DNA of 41,091 nt from Tubiluchus corallicola (lineage: Eukaryota; Priapulida; Priapulimorpha; Priapulimorphida; Tubiluchidae), in contig JAQGDQ010000369.1 of NCBI GenBank assembly GCA_030141605.1, positions 190,001 through 231,091 on the forward strand, given 5' to 3'. The position numbers and the translations under genes are program-made. The notes under the pieces were generated by a model. It saw only the letters and a program-made list of their open reading frames with translations. It was not told the DNA's origin and made no database searches. This document shows, piece after piece, positions 1-32,200 of this stretch. Positions within the stretch are counted from its first letter, which is position 1; each line of letters opens with the position of its first letter.

Positions 1-1303
1 TACTAAGCTTTGATTTTGTCGCTCATTTGACATCTATTACCGTATATACGTGTGTACAAGTCGATGTGCATTTTAAGACCAAAAATTTTATATATTATCT
101 GTATACATGTCGACCATAAAATATTAAGATGTTCCAGAGTAAATGATGTCAACAATGGCCAATTTTACATTGATGCAATTTAATCTTGTTGTTCATCACC
201 TTCCCATTTGAAGGAAAAAATTAATTTACTAAAATTAATACCCCTGCGTAGTTGTGTTTTATACACGCGTGTATGCTGGTAATCGATATTTTGCTCAATA
301 GAATGCGCATATACAAGGCCAGTGTAGCACCTGCACAATATTGGCGATTTCCATATTCTGATCGAGTGCTCCGTCGCTAGTTTATTTACCGGTAATATAT
401 AAATTTTAACATAATTTCACATACATTAAAGTAAATTACGGTAATATTTGTTAATTTTGTGAAGTAATGTCAAGATGCGAACATTCTCTGATGTGAAGTA
501 TCACAGTATGAGTGCTCATTTAGTCCAGCGTATAATGATGGATTATTTCTTCACATATTCGTATTGTAGACGACTCTTTAGCAAAATCTTCCAAAAACAT
601 ATCGTAAGTTTAAAGTCGACCCCAAAAATTTCACCTAAAAATCGCCTCCCAAAAATTCGACTTGTACATAAGTATATACGGTAGGTTATCAATTCAGTGT
701 CAAAATCATAATTTCATGTGGTTTTCTGATGCTGATGCTCTAGCTTTTTATAGGAGGGCTTGCTATCTTTAATTTTGTTATGCGGGAATCTGTAACCGAT
801 TAGAGGTTTAGCTGTCTCTCAATCTCATAAGTATGCAATTATTGTTATTTTCACTTACTAGATAGCAGAATAGAGTTTCTGACATGTTAGTCTGTCTAAT
901 CCATTTATTAAGAAACATTTTTTATGTTTTACTTGCCATCACCGTACAACTTGCCGTGACCATATCTGCTTTTTAATTATTTGATGCATCATTTCTTTAC
1001 GAAAGCATATTATTAACTAGACTTTGATTTACTAATGTCTGATAATGCAAAAATTGAACTTGTCGCTTTGATGTTTCTTCAAAACCCGTACCTTCCGTTC
1101 CTGAAATTAATGGAAGGCATATTGATTGACACCTTCAAGACAGTCTTTGTAAAAGACAGTTTGTACGTTGTACAGAATTTACTTGAGTTAAGTGTTTTGA
1201 ACATTTCAAATGTCCAGTCCAAGGTGTACAGATAAGACTGGGTACTCTTTGCAGCAAATTGATAAAATTGTTAATAAACAATTATCTCCTGTATTCTCCT
1301 TAG

Positions 1304-1586
1304 AACTTGCTTCTTTCTAATTGCGCAACTTTTGTATCCAAATGAGATGGTTTTTGGTACAAAGTAGCTCCGTTTTTACGTACACTTGCTTACAAAAACT
1401 TGCTTTTTTCTAATTGCTCAACTTTTGTATCATAATGAGATGGTTTTTGGTACAAAGTAGCTCCATTTTTACATACACTTGCTTACAAAAACTTGCTTTT
1501 TTCTAATTGCTCAACTTTTGTATCCAAATGAGATGGTTTTTGTGAGCAAAGTAGCTCCGTTTTTACATACACTTGCTTACAAGAAC
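1304..1586 (+). repeat. 93-bp tandem repeat, 3 copies
   Basis: Copies start at 1304, 1397 and 1490 with AACTTGCTT and share GAGATGGTTTTTG and AAAGTAGCTCC, ending in CACTTGCTTACAA. They differ by a few substitutions. Intronic, and I see no further function. Confidence 0.92.
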
Positions 1587-2449
1587 CTAATTACATGTTC
1601 ATTTGCTAAAGGAATTTCTCTCCTTATTAAAAGCTAATTCTAAGCTTTTTTCGTGGAATTATTCACGTCAAATGATTTATCGCTTAAAATTAAACAGTTA
1701 ATTGATCTGTTTTTCGACATGTTTGCATGCAGGATATCCTAGGATCTCTATTGCTTATTTGATAACATATTTCACATGCGGAGATCTTCTAATAGCTTTC
1801 TTTTCTTTTTGAATAGTATTAACCTTAACAAAGCCTGTGCTATCAGCAGTGGTAAAAGGTTAGTGGTCTAATGCTAGTATTAGATATTCTTACTAATAGT
1901 GTTAGTTCCGCAGCATGTATTTTCAATTAATAGTTTTTTAACATTTATTTTGCTTGTAATTCGGGTAATTTTGAAAAGAAACTTATGAAAATGAATTACT
2001 AATGTGTATTTCATAACTGAATTCTTACACTTCTTTTATATTTTAGAAAAAAGTTTAGTGTTTTGAAAAAGTTTTGAGTGTTTTTAGTCCCTAATGTTTA
2101 ACATTATTATACAGAACAGTGGAATGTAAGTCCGTGTTTCATGTAAAACTGTTAAAATGCCAAAAATCACTGTGAACTCACTGTATTTCAGTGAGTTTTT
2201 GACATTTTAATAAAATCTGGTTTCTTGAGCAAATATTTTGCATTTTCTGTTTTGTCTACTCAGTAAATTTAATTTTTTTCTGAACATTTTTATTTTCATC
2301 TAAGGCTGTTGAAAATCAAATTTCGTTTAAAGTTTTTTTGCTTCTGGTTTTGATTTGCTACCACTATTTTATTTTTTATTTATTTATTTATTATTTATTA
2401 ATTTCGCTTGAAAAATATGTAAAAGGTTTCTTTATGTTTTGACCTGTGC

Positions 2450-2680
2450 ATTTAATAATAATAATTTCATTTAGGACATAGTCCAAGGATAATACGTAAA
2501 ATAACTCAGTATTTATTTCCAGTATCAATTATTATTATACTCATGTTACTTCAACAAACCCGCGTGCTTGGTCAAAGAACCAGCGATACCATTCTTTAAG
2601 TTTTTGGTATTACTCAGTCGGGAGTTGAACCCAGATGGCGTGGGAAGCCAACTTGCCACCATTGAGTTATATCCCCTTTA
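2450..2680 (-). mobile_element. tRNA-derived SINE remnant
   Basis: Read on the - strand, the head (about 2680-2614) has an A-box-like TAACTCAATGGTGG and a B-box GGGTTCAACTCC at tRNA spacing, with a seven-base loop TTCCCAC where an anticodon loop would sit. The acceptor stem does not close, so it is not a tRNA gene. A body of ~150 bp follows and ends in an ATT-rich tail near 2452-2462. Ends are approximate and no target duplication was clear. Confidence 0.65.
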
Positions 2681-3347
2681 TAAGATATAAGAGATATAAG
2701 GTATAAGACGTATTTATTTCACACATGCATTAGAATACAAATTAGCCATTAGTGAAACTATTTTTGATAGAAGTACATGTGTCAAGGCAGTGTACGATAA
2801 GAGTCCTAAAAAACACTGCCCTTATACATTGTTCATTTACAGAATTTAGTTTTTTTGGTGGCTTGGCTCCACGTAAAACAGGTCAGCATTAATTCATCAT
2901 TAAAAAAGTAATATTATTATATTTTTATAGGCCTATTATAAAATTCTAATGCATGTTAATCGATATGAATAATTATTGCAATAAGATGGATGATAATGGT
3001 GGGCAAGTAAAATTACATGTTTTGAGAGCAGTAAACTCAATCACAAAGGTGTCACAAAATCTAAGGTATAAGAAAGAACTAATCTTCAATGTATTACTGC
3101 TCAAAATAAATGGTTCAGTTGAAAACAAGAAGATTCTGTTTTATTTCGGGTATTGATGAGAATGAAATGTAAGTAATAGTTATTTCTATTATATCAAATG
3201 GTACTATGAAAAACCCCCTTTATTTTTGGTTAAATTTTCCTTGGCCACTTTCCTCACAGTTTTCAGATTGAAAATTATTGTGCTTCTTTGAATGCAAAAT
3301 TTAGTTCTTTACTGCAAATGATTAGCATTACTTTCTTTACACTGCAG

Positions 3348-23207
<19,860 letters not shown>

Positions 23208-23615
23208 TTTGACGACACTGAATTATTGCATCGTCTTTGTGTTATTTGTTTTTAATTTATACATGGTTTGTTTATTGTTTACTTGTTTGTTCTGGAGGAT
23301 GATTATCCTCCCGTATTACACTGGATACTGGTGCAAATGATTTTTAGTCAAGTGTTAATAGACTGTACGTTGAAATACTGAAATTAGTTAGCCAGATTGT
23401 AAAGTACTACTTTTTACTGCAGTTTTGTTAAATAATGTTGCGAAAAGTCAAATGTTTGAACAAGTACAAAGGACACATGACAAAACATGAAGTTTCAGTT
23501 GTATTTCTTGCTGCTTTATAAACACACGTCTAGTCTTTGGCAAATACAGGTGATTATGAGTCTCCTCTTAGCGAAAAAGGAATACTATAATAAAACGTTT
23601 CACAGTTTTGTTGTG
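23208..23615 (+). other. FAK 3' UTR (estimated)
   Basis: Non-coding sequence from the FAK stop to just past the first AATAAA. The end is estimated from the poly(A) signal and the GT-rich stretch after it. Other AATAAA words further down (for example near 25869 and 26115) could give longer forms. Confidence 0.55.
23589..23594 (+). terminator. Candidate FAK poly(A) signal
   Basis: AATAAA 382 bp after the stop, followed within 30 bp by GTTTTGTTGTGTGC, a suitable GU-rich downstream element. It is the first canonical signal in the 3' region. Confidence 0.6.
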
Positions 23616-24881
23616 TGCACGCTGAGTTGGTGTACGCTCAAAGGTTAAGTGTACCACAGCAATGCATCTTAACTACCACCGTCACGTGATGTGTGGGTAA
23701 AACAAAGCCATCTGCCTCATCAGTTTAGCAACGTGAGTTGTTTTACGTGGACTTTACTTGATTATGGATTAGACTGCGTAGAGTAATTTACTAGCAGACC
23801 TTGCTTGGAAACAAGAAAACATTAACTAGGTAAGGTTCTAGCTAGCTGTTAAAACTGCTAATATTACAACAGCATGGGCTGCGAGGCATTGTCTGGTACA
23901 CTTAAGCTTTGATCTTTTCACGATCATCATCAATCAATAATAATGAAGTCTTGACATGACATACATTTATGAAAAATGGTGTATATAGATTCTTAATTAT
24001 TTATGTATGGCATGCGGGCTTAGCTACTAAATAGTTGTTTTTTCGTCATCCATGCCTGGATAAATCTGAAGTTTCAACTCGGGAATTGAACCAGAGACCT
24101 GTAGAATTCCAGATACTTGTGCTGACAGATGCAGATTTTTCTGCATCAAACAGATGCGAGCTGGTAGTACTTCACCGTGTTGATAGAAGCCACCGTGTTC
24201 TATATAATAACTTTATTAGCATTGTTTACATACTGGTGGTGCCACCTGGAAAAATTAGTATTGAGCTAACAGACGATAGAGTACCTTTAATATCATTAGT
24301 TTATTTCAGGCAGGTCGCTCACAGGTATGACTGCATCATAGCTAAAATGGTTGACGCCACAATAATTTGATTTTAAAGCTGACAATATCATAGATAATTG
24401 TGATATTTCTAAATGCAGTTTTCATCTAACTGTGACATGTGACGTTTGTTTTCGCTACAAAAATTATTAAGAAATACAGTTAATGCAGTGTATAACATTG
24501 TGATCAACCAACTTGATTGATAATAGTACTGAGTTAGTTTGCTGTTGAATCTTATTACTGTTAGTGGCATAGATGTAGTAAATCATACCATGTAGAAAAG
24601 ATTGTGTTTGCAACTTCGTGTTTGTTGTTGAAAATTTTAGAGACTAAATTTTGCTGTAAATACCTGAATGGTTTGTTTACCTAAAATTGAGCTACTTTAA
24701 CAGGGACTTAAATAATAATAATAATAATAGTGTGATAGCAGCAAGTTGTTTTTAATAATGCTATTTAAGGTTAAGTAAGCGTTTTTAGTGATATGTGCTT
24801 TTTTGTGTGACAATTTCTAGAATTTTGCACTTGACCTTTTAATGTTGTATTGTATTATGTCTCGCCTGCGTATAATCACAG

Positions 24882-25406
24882 CAGTGGCGGCTCATAGCTA
24901 AAATTAGTGGGGGTGCTGCAAAATTAAAAAATTTTTAGCCATTGTTTTAATACTGTGTATAACGAAACCAACATATATAGTTATAATGTTGTAATTGTAA
25001 TTTTAAGTAAACAAACTAATTTAAACATAACGTTGATAAACTCCTAAACAAAAATATCGTTTTCTTATGAATAGCCTAAATTGTCGCAGCTCAATAATAT
25101 GCTGATACACGGCTTATAAGCACGTGACAACTGACAACACGTACTACAGTGAGCGACAGTACTCTTTCTACCTAATGTACAGCGTCTTATCTCAGACATG
25201 TGAACCTGGCCGCATGCGCACAACAGCTAAACACTGCATTGCTTGAGCTGTGAAGCCAATTGTACTTTCCTCACATGCTCCGGTTCCACACAAGTATAAA
25301 GAAAGATCTAAAGGAAAAAAGATTATTCTATTGAATATTTTCGATAATAACGAGTGAAAACAGGGGGTGCTGCAGTACCACAGTACCTATACACGAGCCG
25401 CCACTG
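24882..25406. mobile_element. hAT-like MITE, 525 bp
   Basis: Ends CAGTGGCGGCTC and GAGCCGCCACTG are perfect 12-bp inverted repeats. Flanking 8-mers AATCACAG and AATCTCAG match at 7 of 8 positions, fitting the 8-bp target duplication of hAT elements. GGGGTGCTGCA recurs near both ends in the same orientation. No transposase. Confidence 0.82.
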
Positions 25407-28188
25407 AATCTCAGCCATCATGAATAATAATAATATACTGTGTCACGTTTAGGCTTCACTGAAACTGTACTGTACATAGTTTTCCAAGTGTGATAATTAT
25501 TGCCTAAAAAGTAAAAATTATCAATTTATTCTGTTTTATAAACCTTTCTTTTTGCACAACTTCTGTTGTAGCAAGCCACAAGTACTTAAGAAAGTTATAA
25601 AGGCTAATAAACCAAAATTTTAACCAATAATGTTTTTTTACACTGGAGACAGACAACCTAGGAATCTTAGCCAAACTACTCAGCTTTTTGTTCATTATTT
25701 GATTAATGATAATTGGAATGCCAGTAACTGTCATCGATCATTTCCCAAAGTTCGACTGTGGTGCAGTTTTTTTGGGGACAACAAGTGAAATGACGTCATT
25801 TATTGCCAGATACGCAGTCGGTCTGTAGTTGAGAATGGATGACATCTCTTTTTGTTAGTGTACTGGAAATAAATGAAGCCAATGTGCAGATCCCCTCGTC
25901 CATATTGTTTAAAGATGAAGCCAATGCACTGATGCCCTCATGCACATTGTGTTTACTTGCTGATTGAAAAATTATTGGAAAACAAACATCACGTACCTAC
26001 ATTGTATATTTATTGCTAGGAAGGAAGAAACCACTCTTTCAACTTTCTCCATTTTATCGCATAGGAAACCTGATTAATTTGCTGATACTTAGATGAACTG
26101 TGAGCTAAATGGCAAATAAAGTTGAGCTTCACAGGCTGATTGTTTGTTACTGTAAACGAATTATTGATATTTTTTTGTGAAAACCTTTCCAGCTACAGAT
26201 GTTATTTTAATGAATTTATTTATTTAAAAAGTAGAACTAGTGACTTGTGAGTACAAATACTGGATGTGTTGGCTTAGAGTAGATCAGGGCTGTTTTATTG
26301 TAATTCATATTTTCAGGAATAAGTTAATATTTGATATGAAAGAGCATCAGTAAATTAGTATTTAGGATTTTTAACTAAACATATTTAAGTACTTAAGCAT
26401 TTAGATGAAATAGAGTGGGTTAGATTGTTTTCACATTAATTTTACTTACACAAATGGAAAGATGGTGATAAATTAGACACCGGAATTCCTTGCATGTTAA
26501 ATTATTAGCAAAATATTCCTCTATTTTGTAAAGACTGCATTATTTGTTATCTTGTACAGTGAAACTGTAAAATGCTTTTTATTGAAGAACAGCAATTTAT
26601 TTAATAATAATAATAATAATGATGATGCCTCTAATTTAATAACTTGTTTTTTGCTAATTGCTTTGGCTACTGTTTATTTGTTAGTTTTGATTACCGTTAC
26701 AAACCTTTAAATCTTTATTTTCCCACATATTGCAAAATCTGAATACAGTGTTCTGTAAATAGCCGAAATAATTAAACACAAGGACAGAAATAACAATAAA
26801 TGTTTAATGAGTCATATTGACAAAACTTCCAACAGCACAGAAGTTTTAATGGAACTGTGAGACTGAAGGATATCAGCAAGTTAAATTTACTATCAATCAA
26901 TTTATTAATAAAATTTTTGTACTTTTGGAAAATGAATGTAACATAAGTATTATATGGATACATGTATTAAATCTGCCATTGACCCTTGGTCTAGCTGTCT
27001 AATACCCCCCCCCCCCACTTGTCAGACACTACCAATATAACCATCACACTAAAGACAAGCACCAAGTTGAATTATTCCTAAAGTTTGAGAGCTGATGGAA
27101 TGCAGTTCGTGGCGACAAAAAACTCGAATGACAATTATTTCAAGATAGACCATGTTGCAATTGCTGTCACTTAAGTTTTTTGCTCGGAAGTGGTGCTGAC
27201 AAGCTACTGCATAGCAATGTCTAGGTTTTGGTTGGATAAATACTGTGGTTACCTCTCTTGAGGGCAAATTTCTTTTACTTTAGAATTCAGCCTGCTGAAT
27301 GTCTACCATAGATGTAATGGGCATATGATGATGATGACGATGAATTTTATGGGAATTGCAATCGAGGAATTGTCAAATTTTAAGAATAATTTAATCAACT
27401 GTCTGTTTAACTTGGTGATGTCTTTAGTGTAATGGCATTGTTGGCGATCGATAAATTCACATCAGTTCAGTAGTGAACCATAGTTATGCAATTCTTGTGC
27501 TCTTAAAATGCATACTCCTTGCTCAAAACCTTCACTTTCATACAGTCACTTGTAACAAAACCTAAGCCTTAATTTAAACACCGTAATTTAAATTTAAGTG
27601 ACTGTTTTTCTACAATACAATGTCTGTTTTTCAACAACGACTTATTGTACTTTATCTGGGCTGGTGTTATAATGTGGTAAATTTATTCTGTAAAATAGAC
27701 TTGGCACGGTAGATACGTTGGTGGATGGTGGTAGGCAAGGTCGGTGGTATTCCCTATACTTCATATATTATTGAAATTGGGACAGGGCAAAAGTTGACAT
27801 CATAAAGGGGGGATCAGGTTTCACTGTACATCACTGAGGATACAGCAGTGCGCTGCTCAAATGTATGAATTCGCTATGACGTAGCTGAAATGTAATATCA
27901 GTTTCAATAACTGTAAATGCACCACACAACAAGCACATCATTTATTTTACAAAAACTTGCTAATTTTTTCAGTATGTACAATTGGTAAACACCAAAGAAA
28001 TTCTATGTGATGTTGATGATGTCCATATACAGATAGGCACTGAGTTAAAATGCTAAATAATTTTCCACTGGAAAGAATCGCATGAAAGGTCAAAAGTCAC
28101 AGCAAGGTCACTGCAGTTAGTATTACAGATATGCAGATACTAATGTTTACCCGAATTTTCTACAATAATGCAATCTTGTTTATAAATA

Positions 28189-28902
28189 CAGTAGGCACCG
28201 AATTGATACAAATCATTTGATACAGGACGCTGCTATTCAAATGTATATAAACAGTGTGTCATCAATTGACTCAAATAACTCCACGTAATTGACTCAATAT
28301 TTTGCTTCTCGTACTTAAAGTAAGAAATTTGTGCGTGATGAAAGAGCTTTCACTACCTTTGTGTCATCTTTACTGCACTTTTGTGTACTATAATGTACGT
28401 AGAAACAGTCACTTTAAGTACCGTTTTGCTTGTAAGCAGGTGCCCTGATTTGCTAGCAAAAATTTTTGCTTTCAATCTGTCACCCACTCGTGCAATTAAT
28501 TTCGTTGCCCAAGAATTTATGTAAGCTAAACTTTTAATCACTTGCCTAGCGATTTCCCTTTGAAGCTCTCATTACAAATCACACGACCCATATTCAATTA
28601 ACTGTTGCTGTAATATCACCTACGCAGCAGCAATAAACTGCTAGTGTTCTTTGCAACTCCGTAAAAGTGTAAATATCACAGAGCAACTAAAAGTATAGAG
28701 TTAATTTTGAAAAATAGAGCATAAGCATAAAGACCTAATATTTAAAGCTCTCGTAGCTTTTGCAGGGCATACTAAGTTGAACAGTGATGACTCATACTTA
28801 TCTACTAGTAATAGGCCACCCCCATCGGCTAATAGGTTCAGTCGGTTAATTGGGTCAAAACATTTCCATCTCAAAGTGAGTCTATTAAGTGGCACCTGCT
28901 AT
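28189..28902. mobile_element. TIR family U, longest copy
   Basis: Left end ACAGTAGGCACC, right end GTGAGTCTATTAAGTGGCAC then CTGC. The right end is the reverse complement of the left ends at 15007 and 21353, so the family has termini like GCAGTAGGCGCCGCTTAATA. The interior shares AATTGACTCAAATAACTCCA and GAAGCTCTCATTACAAATCA with the other copies. About 714 bp, no transposase. ORFs at 28353-28541 and 28701-28895 are shadows. Confidence 0.7.
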
Positions 28903-29086
28903 AATTAAGAATAAAATTTAACGTCCAACGAGCACAACAACCCATCAAGTAGGAAAGTATTAATAACATCAAAACAAATCCAAGTGGAAAATGTATAAAT
29001 GCCTTAAATTAGTGTTAATGAAGGTTACCTGCCGGAAAGTGCTCTAAATGTGTGTTTTAAATTCGTTTACTGACTGGTGCTGACGT

Positions 29087-29092
29087 TTTATT
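29087..29092 (-). terminator. Candidate CCDC25 poly(A) signal
   Basis: AATAAA on the - strand 76 bp after the stop codon. It implies a short 3' UTR of about 100 bases. Confidence 0.55.
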
Positions 29093-29167
29093 TACCGAAT
29101 GGTTTACAACCGATATTGCAACATTCGCTGCAAGAACAACGTTCGATTCAAAATGGCTGCTACAATA

Positions 29168-29246
29168 TCACATGAAATCGTCTGAATCGTCGCCACTGTC
29201 TTGATTCGTGTTCATCGCAGCATTCTCGAATAAACTCTTATAAGAC
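29168..29246 (-). CDS. CCDC25: CCDC25 exon 7: C-terminus
   Basis: 79 coding bases after GATGTTGCAG. Encodes [20 protein letters not shown] and ends SDDFM stop, matching human SYSSLM..SSNQDGNDSDEFM. The acidic tail is conserved to the last residue. Confidence 0.96.
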
Positions 29247-32200
29247 CTGCAACATCAGAGTAGTTTCATGAGTACAAGTGTAAACAAGCTCAGTGTGGGT
29301 TAAAGGCAAGAGCACATTAACCAATAGGCTAACTAGGCTATAGCCTAGGGCACCAAAATTTGAAAGGCGACACAGAAAGAAATTGTATTCTCCTCGGAAA
29401 ATGTATATACTTTTCATGTCTACTAGATCACGAAATTTTTACTTTCCAGTGTTAAGAGCATAAACACCTATGCCACCTATTGGCAACATGGACAAAAGAT
29501 GCATTAACAATCTATTGTAACTATAAAGATTATTTTTCATGCAAACTGGTTTTCAAGCAATTTGACTGGACAAACGAAAAGTTTTACAAGGTTAACACAA
29601 TGACAGTTTACAGTTGTGACACGTTAAGAGACCAATGAAAAAGGCACTGAAAAACTAGGACACCAACAGAATTTGAACCAAGAACTTTCTGCTTTCGAGG
29701 CAAATGCTCTTATAGTTGTACCAATGGGCCAACTTAAAACAGCTGGTCTGAATTCTCGTCTTAGTAGCGTGCAATCAGTCAGAGCCATCTATCTGCTACT
29801 ATCGATATATCACAATATTTTGAACACACTCAACTGTGGAACTAGACCGTAAGTCATTGTACCTTTCTATAGGGTATCTAATATGCAAGTTTTACATAAA
29901 ACCAAACACAAACAACTACCTTAACTCTTTCTCTTTTTCCCGTCTTTCGGCTTCTTCCTGTTCTTTTTGCTTCTGCTCTCTTAGTAACTTTTTCTTGTCC
30001 TCCCTTTCACGCCTGTCCCTTTCTTCTCTTTCGGCCAATAAGTCGGGTTTTCTTTCCACTTTCGTCTTGTTTAGACGATTAATGACGTCGTTAATTCGTC
30101 GCTCTACTCGAAACTTTCGTACCTGAGAATATCCAATTGTAACTTGAAAACAAGCAATGTCATATAGAAAAATATCAGAAATTTTAATAACATTTTCTAA
30201 CTTTAATTTTATTTTTGACATGAACAGCTATAGCTTCTCTAACTGTGATTTTTTATAGAATCTTACCCCCTTTCTCTGGTCCATTTAGCTATATTTTTTA
30301 TAGCTTTTTTAAATATATTTTTTTATCATAAAGCTTTGTTCTTGTTAACAGTGTTTTTCTTTTGTCTCTTTTTACAAGTTACCTAAATTTCAGTTTCAAA
30401 ATAAATTTGTGAGCGGCATTTATTAACGACAAGTCACTTAGCATGTTGGCTTTATTTTACTGTTATCGCTTAAACTTAAAAAATGTAACAAAATATTGCA
30501 AAAAACTCTCTATAGAACATAAAGTTGATTTATCCTAAAGCAGTAAATTATGATGTAGGTGGTGGATTATGTGATTTTGTAAGCACATCATGGCTTTTCG
30601 TAAGCGCACCTTGGCTTTTCGTAAGCGCATCATGGCTTTTTGTAAGCACATCGTGGCTTTTCGTAAGCGCACCTTGGCTTTTCGTAAGCGCATCATGGCT
30701 TTTTGTAAGCACATCGTGGCTTTTCATAAGCGCATCATGGCTTTGCGTAACCACATCATGGCTTTGCGTAAGCGCATCACGGCTTTTCGTAAGCGCATCA
30801 TGGCTTTTCGTAAGTACGCGCTGCTTAAACTAATTCAAACCTCTATACTTACCTAATGTTCACGCAAAAATGTCAAAATTAGGTATCTAATTTTTGTAAA
30901 AACTTATCATATTTCTGAATGAAATTAACAGTGTGCTGGTTTTCTTCACGTGACGATATCATTGGTGGAAAAACTGGTGTTCAAAATGATAGTGTCCAAG
31001 CATGAAATGATCGTGACTGTAAAGTGATTACCAGAAGCACTTCACTTATCACGCCTTTATTATTAAATCCTTCTAACATTTTTCACGAACATTCAAATGA
31101 ACCTAACTTCCTAAAAGGCTTGACCTTTCCATTAACTATTCGGCAAAAGCAAAAAGAGACATTTGTAGATTAGTGCTTACCTCTTTCTGCTTTCTAAAAC
31201 CTACTTGTCCCACCTCCATGGCTTTGGTTTTTGAAAGATTAGACCACATGGTATAAACAACATCGATATCATTCATTTTGTTACCTGCAGTAAGAAAAAT
31301 TCAAAACAAACATTAGAACCTCGTGAAGTTCAAACAAATAATAGTTTTGAGGCTTACGTACAAACGTATGTATGCTAATGTTCACTTCTTCTTCTTCCCA
31401 GGTTTTCCCTATTCGGGGTCGCCATTGTGAATGAGTCTTCCCCACGCATTCCTGTTGTTGACCATCTCTTCATTTATGTCTTCAATTCCCACAAGATCTT
31501 CACCGACTCTTCTTTTCAGGTGTCCATACCATCACAATCTTGCGAGGCTTCCACTACTTTTACTGTTCCTCTGATATTATAATTTCTAATTTTATCTCTT
31601 CTTGTTATTCCCACCATTCATCTCAACATCCTCATCTCCACCACACCCATTTTCTTCTCTTCGGTCTTCTTTAGAGAAGCTGCTTCCAGCCCATAGATTA
31701 GAGCGGATCTGACCACTTCTTTGTGGACTTTCCCTTTAAGTCTCACCGACTCAGTCATAGAAGGTTTTGGCGCAGTTTTTACAGATGGATGCCCTTCCTG
31801 ACCCTAACCCTCCCTATTTATCCGGGCATGGGACCGGAACCGAGTTGTGCTGGCTTGCCCCCCCCCCCCCCCCCCCCAGTGGCTAGGTTATGTATGCTAA
31901 TGTTCACTAAAGAGGCCTTATCTTTTTGTGCAGTAATAGTTGGTGTGTTTATGAGTTTAGGCATCTACTTTTCAATAATCTTAGTCTTTTGGTACTCAAA
32001 CATCTACTGACATTGTTTTCTAAATACACTTTTAGGTGCATTGTACAAAATTAACACAGATGTTCATGGTGTCACGTAGCGGTAATAAAACTAAAGGAAA
32101 GATTTAACGTGCTTTAGAAGATTCTGGGCTAGATGATCTTTGTTTAATAACAGGAGAGCACCACAAAGTAATCAAAAAGATCAACAACTTTTAATAACAT

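Larger units (their letters stand above)
1..3347 (+). other. FAK intron (5' end outside window)
   Basis: No FERM-domain exon or other recognisable coding segment was found on either strand. The stretch holds a 93-bp tandem repeat (1304-1586), a tRNA-like SINE remnant (2450-2680) and AT-rich DNA with TATT/ATTT runs near 2365-2400. Short ORFs at 475-684, 1035-1235 and 2953-3156 show no familiar motif. Confidence 0.7.
23616..29086. other. Intergenic region between convergent FAK and CCDC25
   Basis: Holds a hAT-like MITE (24882-25406), a family U element (28189-28902), AAT/ATG microsatellites (near 24711, 26605, 27325), a 12-C run at 27005-27016 and AT-rich unique-looking DNA. ORFs at 24035-24370, 25504-25734, 26772-26963 and 27049-27267 show no recognisable motif. 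Confidence 0.7.

Noticed and set aside
2614-2680. A functional tRNA gene on the - strand
   Set aside because: A and B boxes are present but the acceptor stem does not pair and a repeat body with an ATT tail follows, so it is a SINE relic.
1-3347. Possible FERM-domain exons of FAK
   Set aside because: No segment resembled the conserved end of the FERM domain (such as AENMADLIDGY). Small ORFs lack motifs and good splice context.
24035-24370. 111-codon ORF in the intergenic region
   Set aside because: No recognisable domain. It includes a B-box-like GGTTCAATTCC on the opposite strand and is probably a decayed SINE.
30525-30856. Repetitive ORFs on both strands (TKSHDAL-type and SWLFVS-type)
   Set aside because: A 21-bp intronic repeat of CCDC25 with no splice-compatible link to the gene frame.
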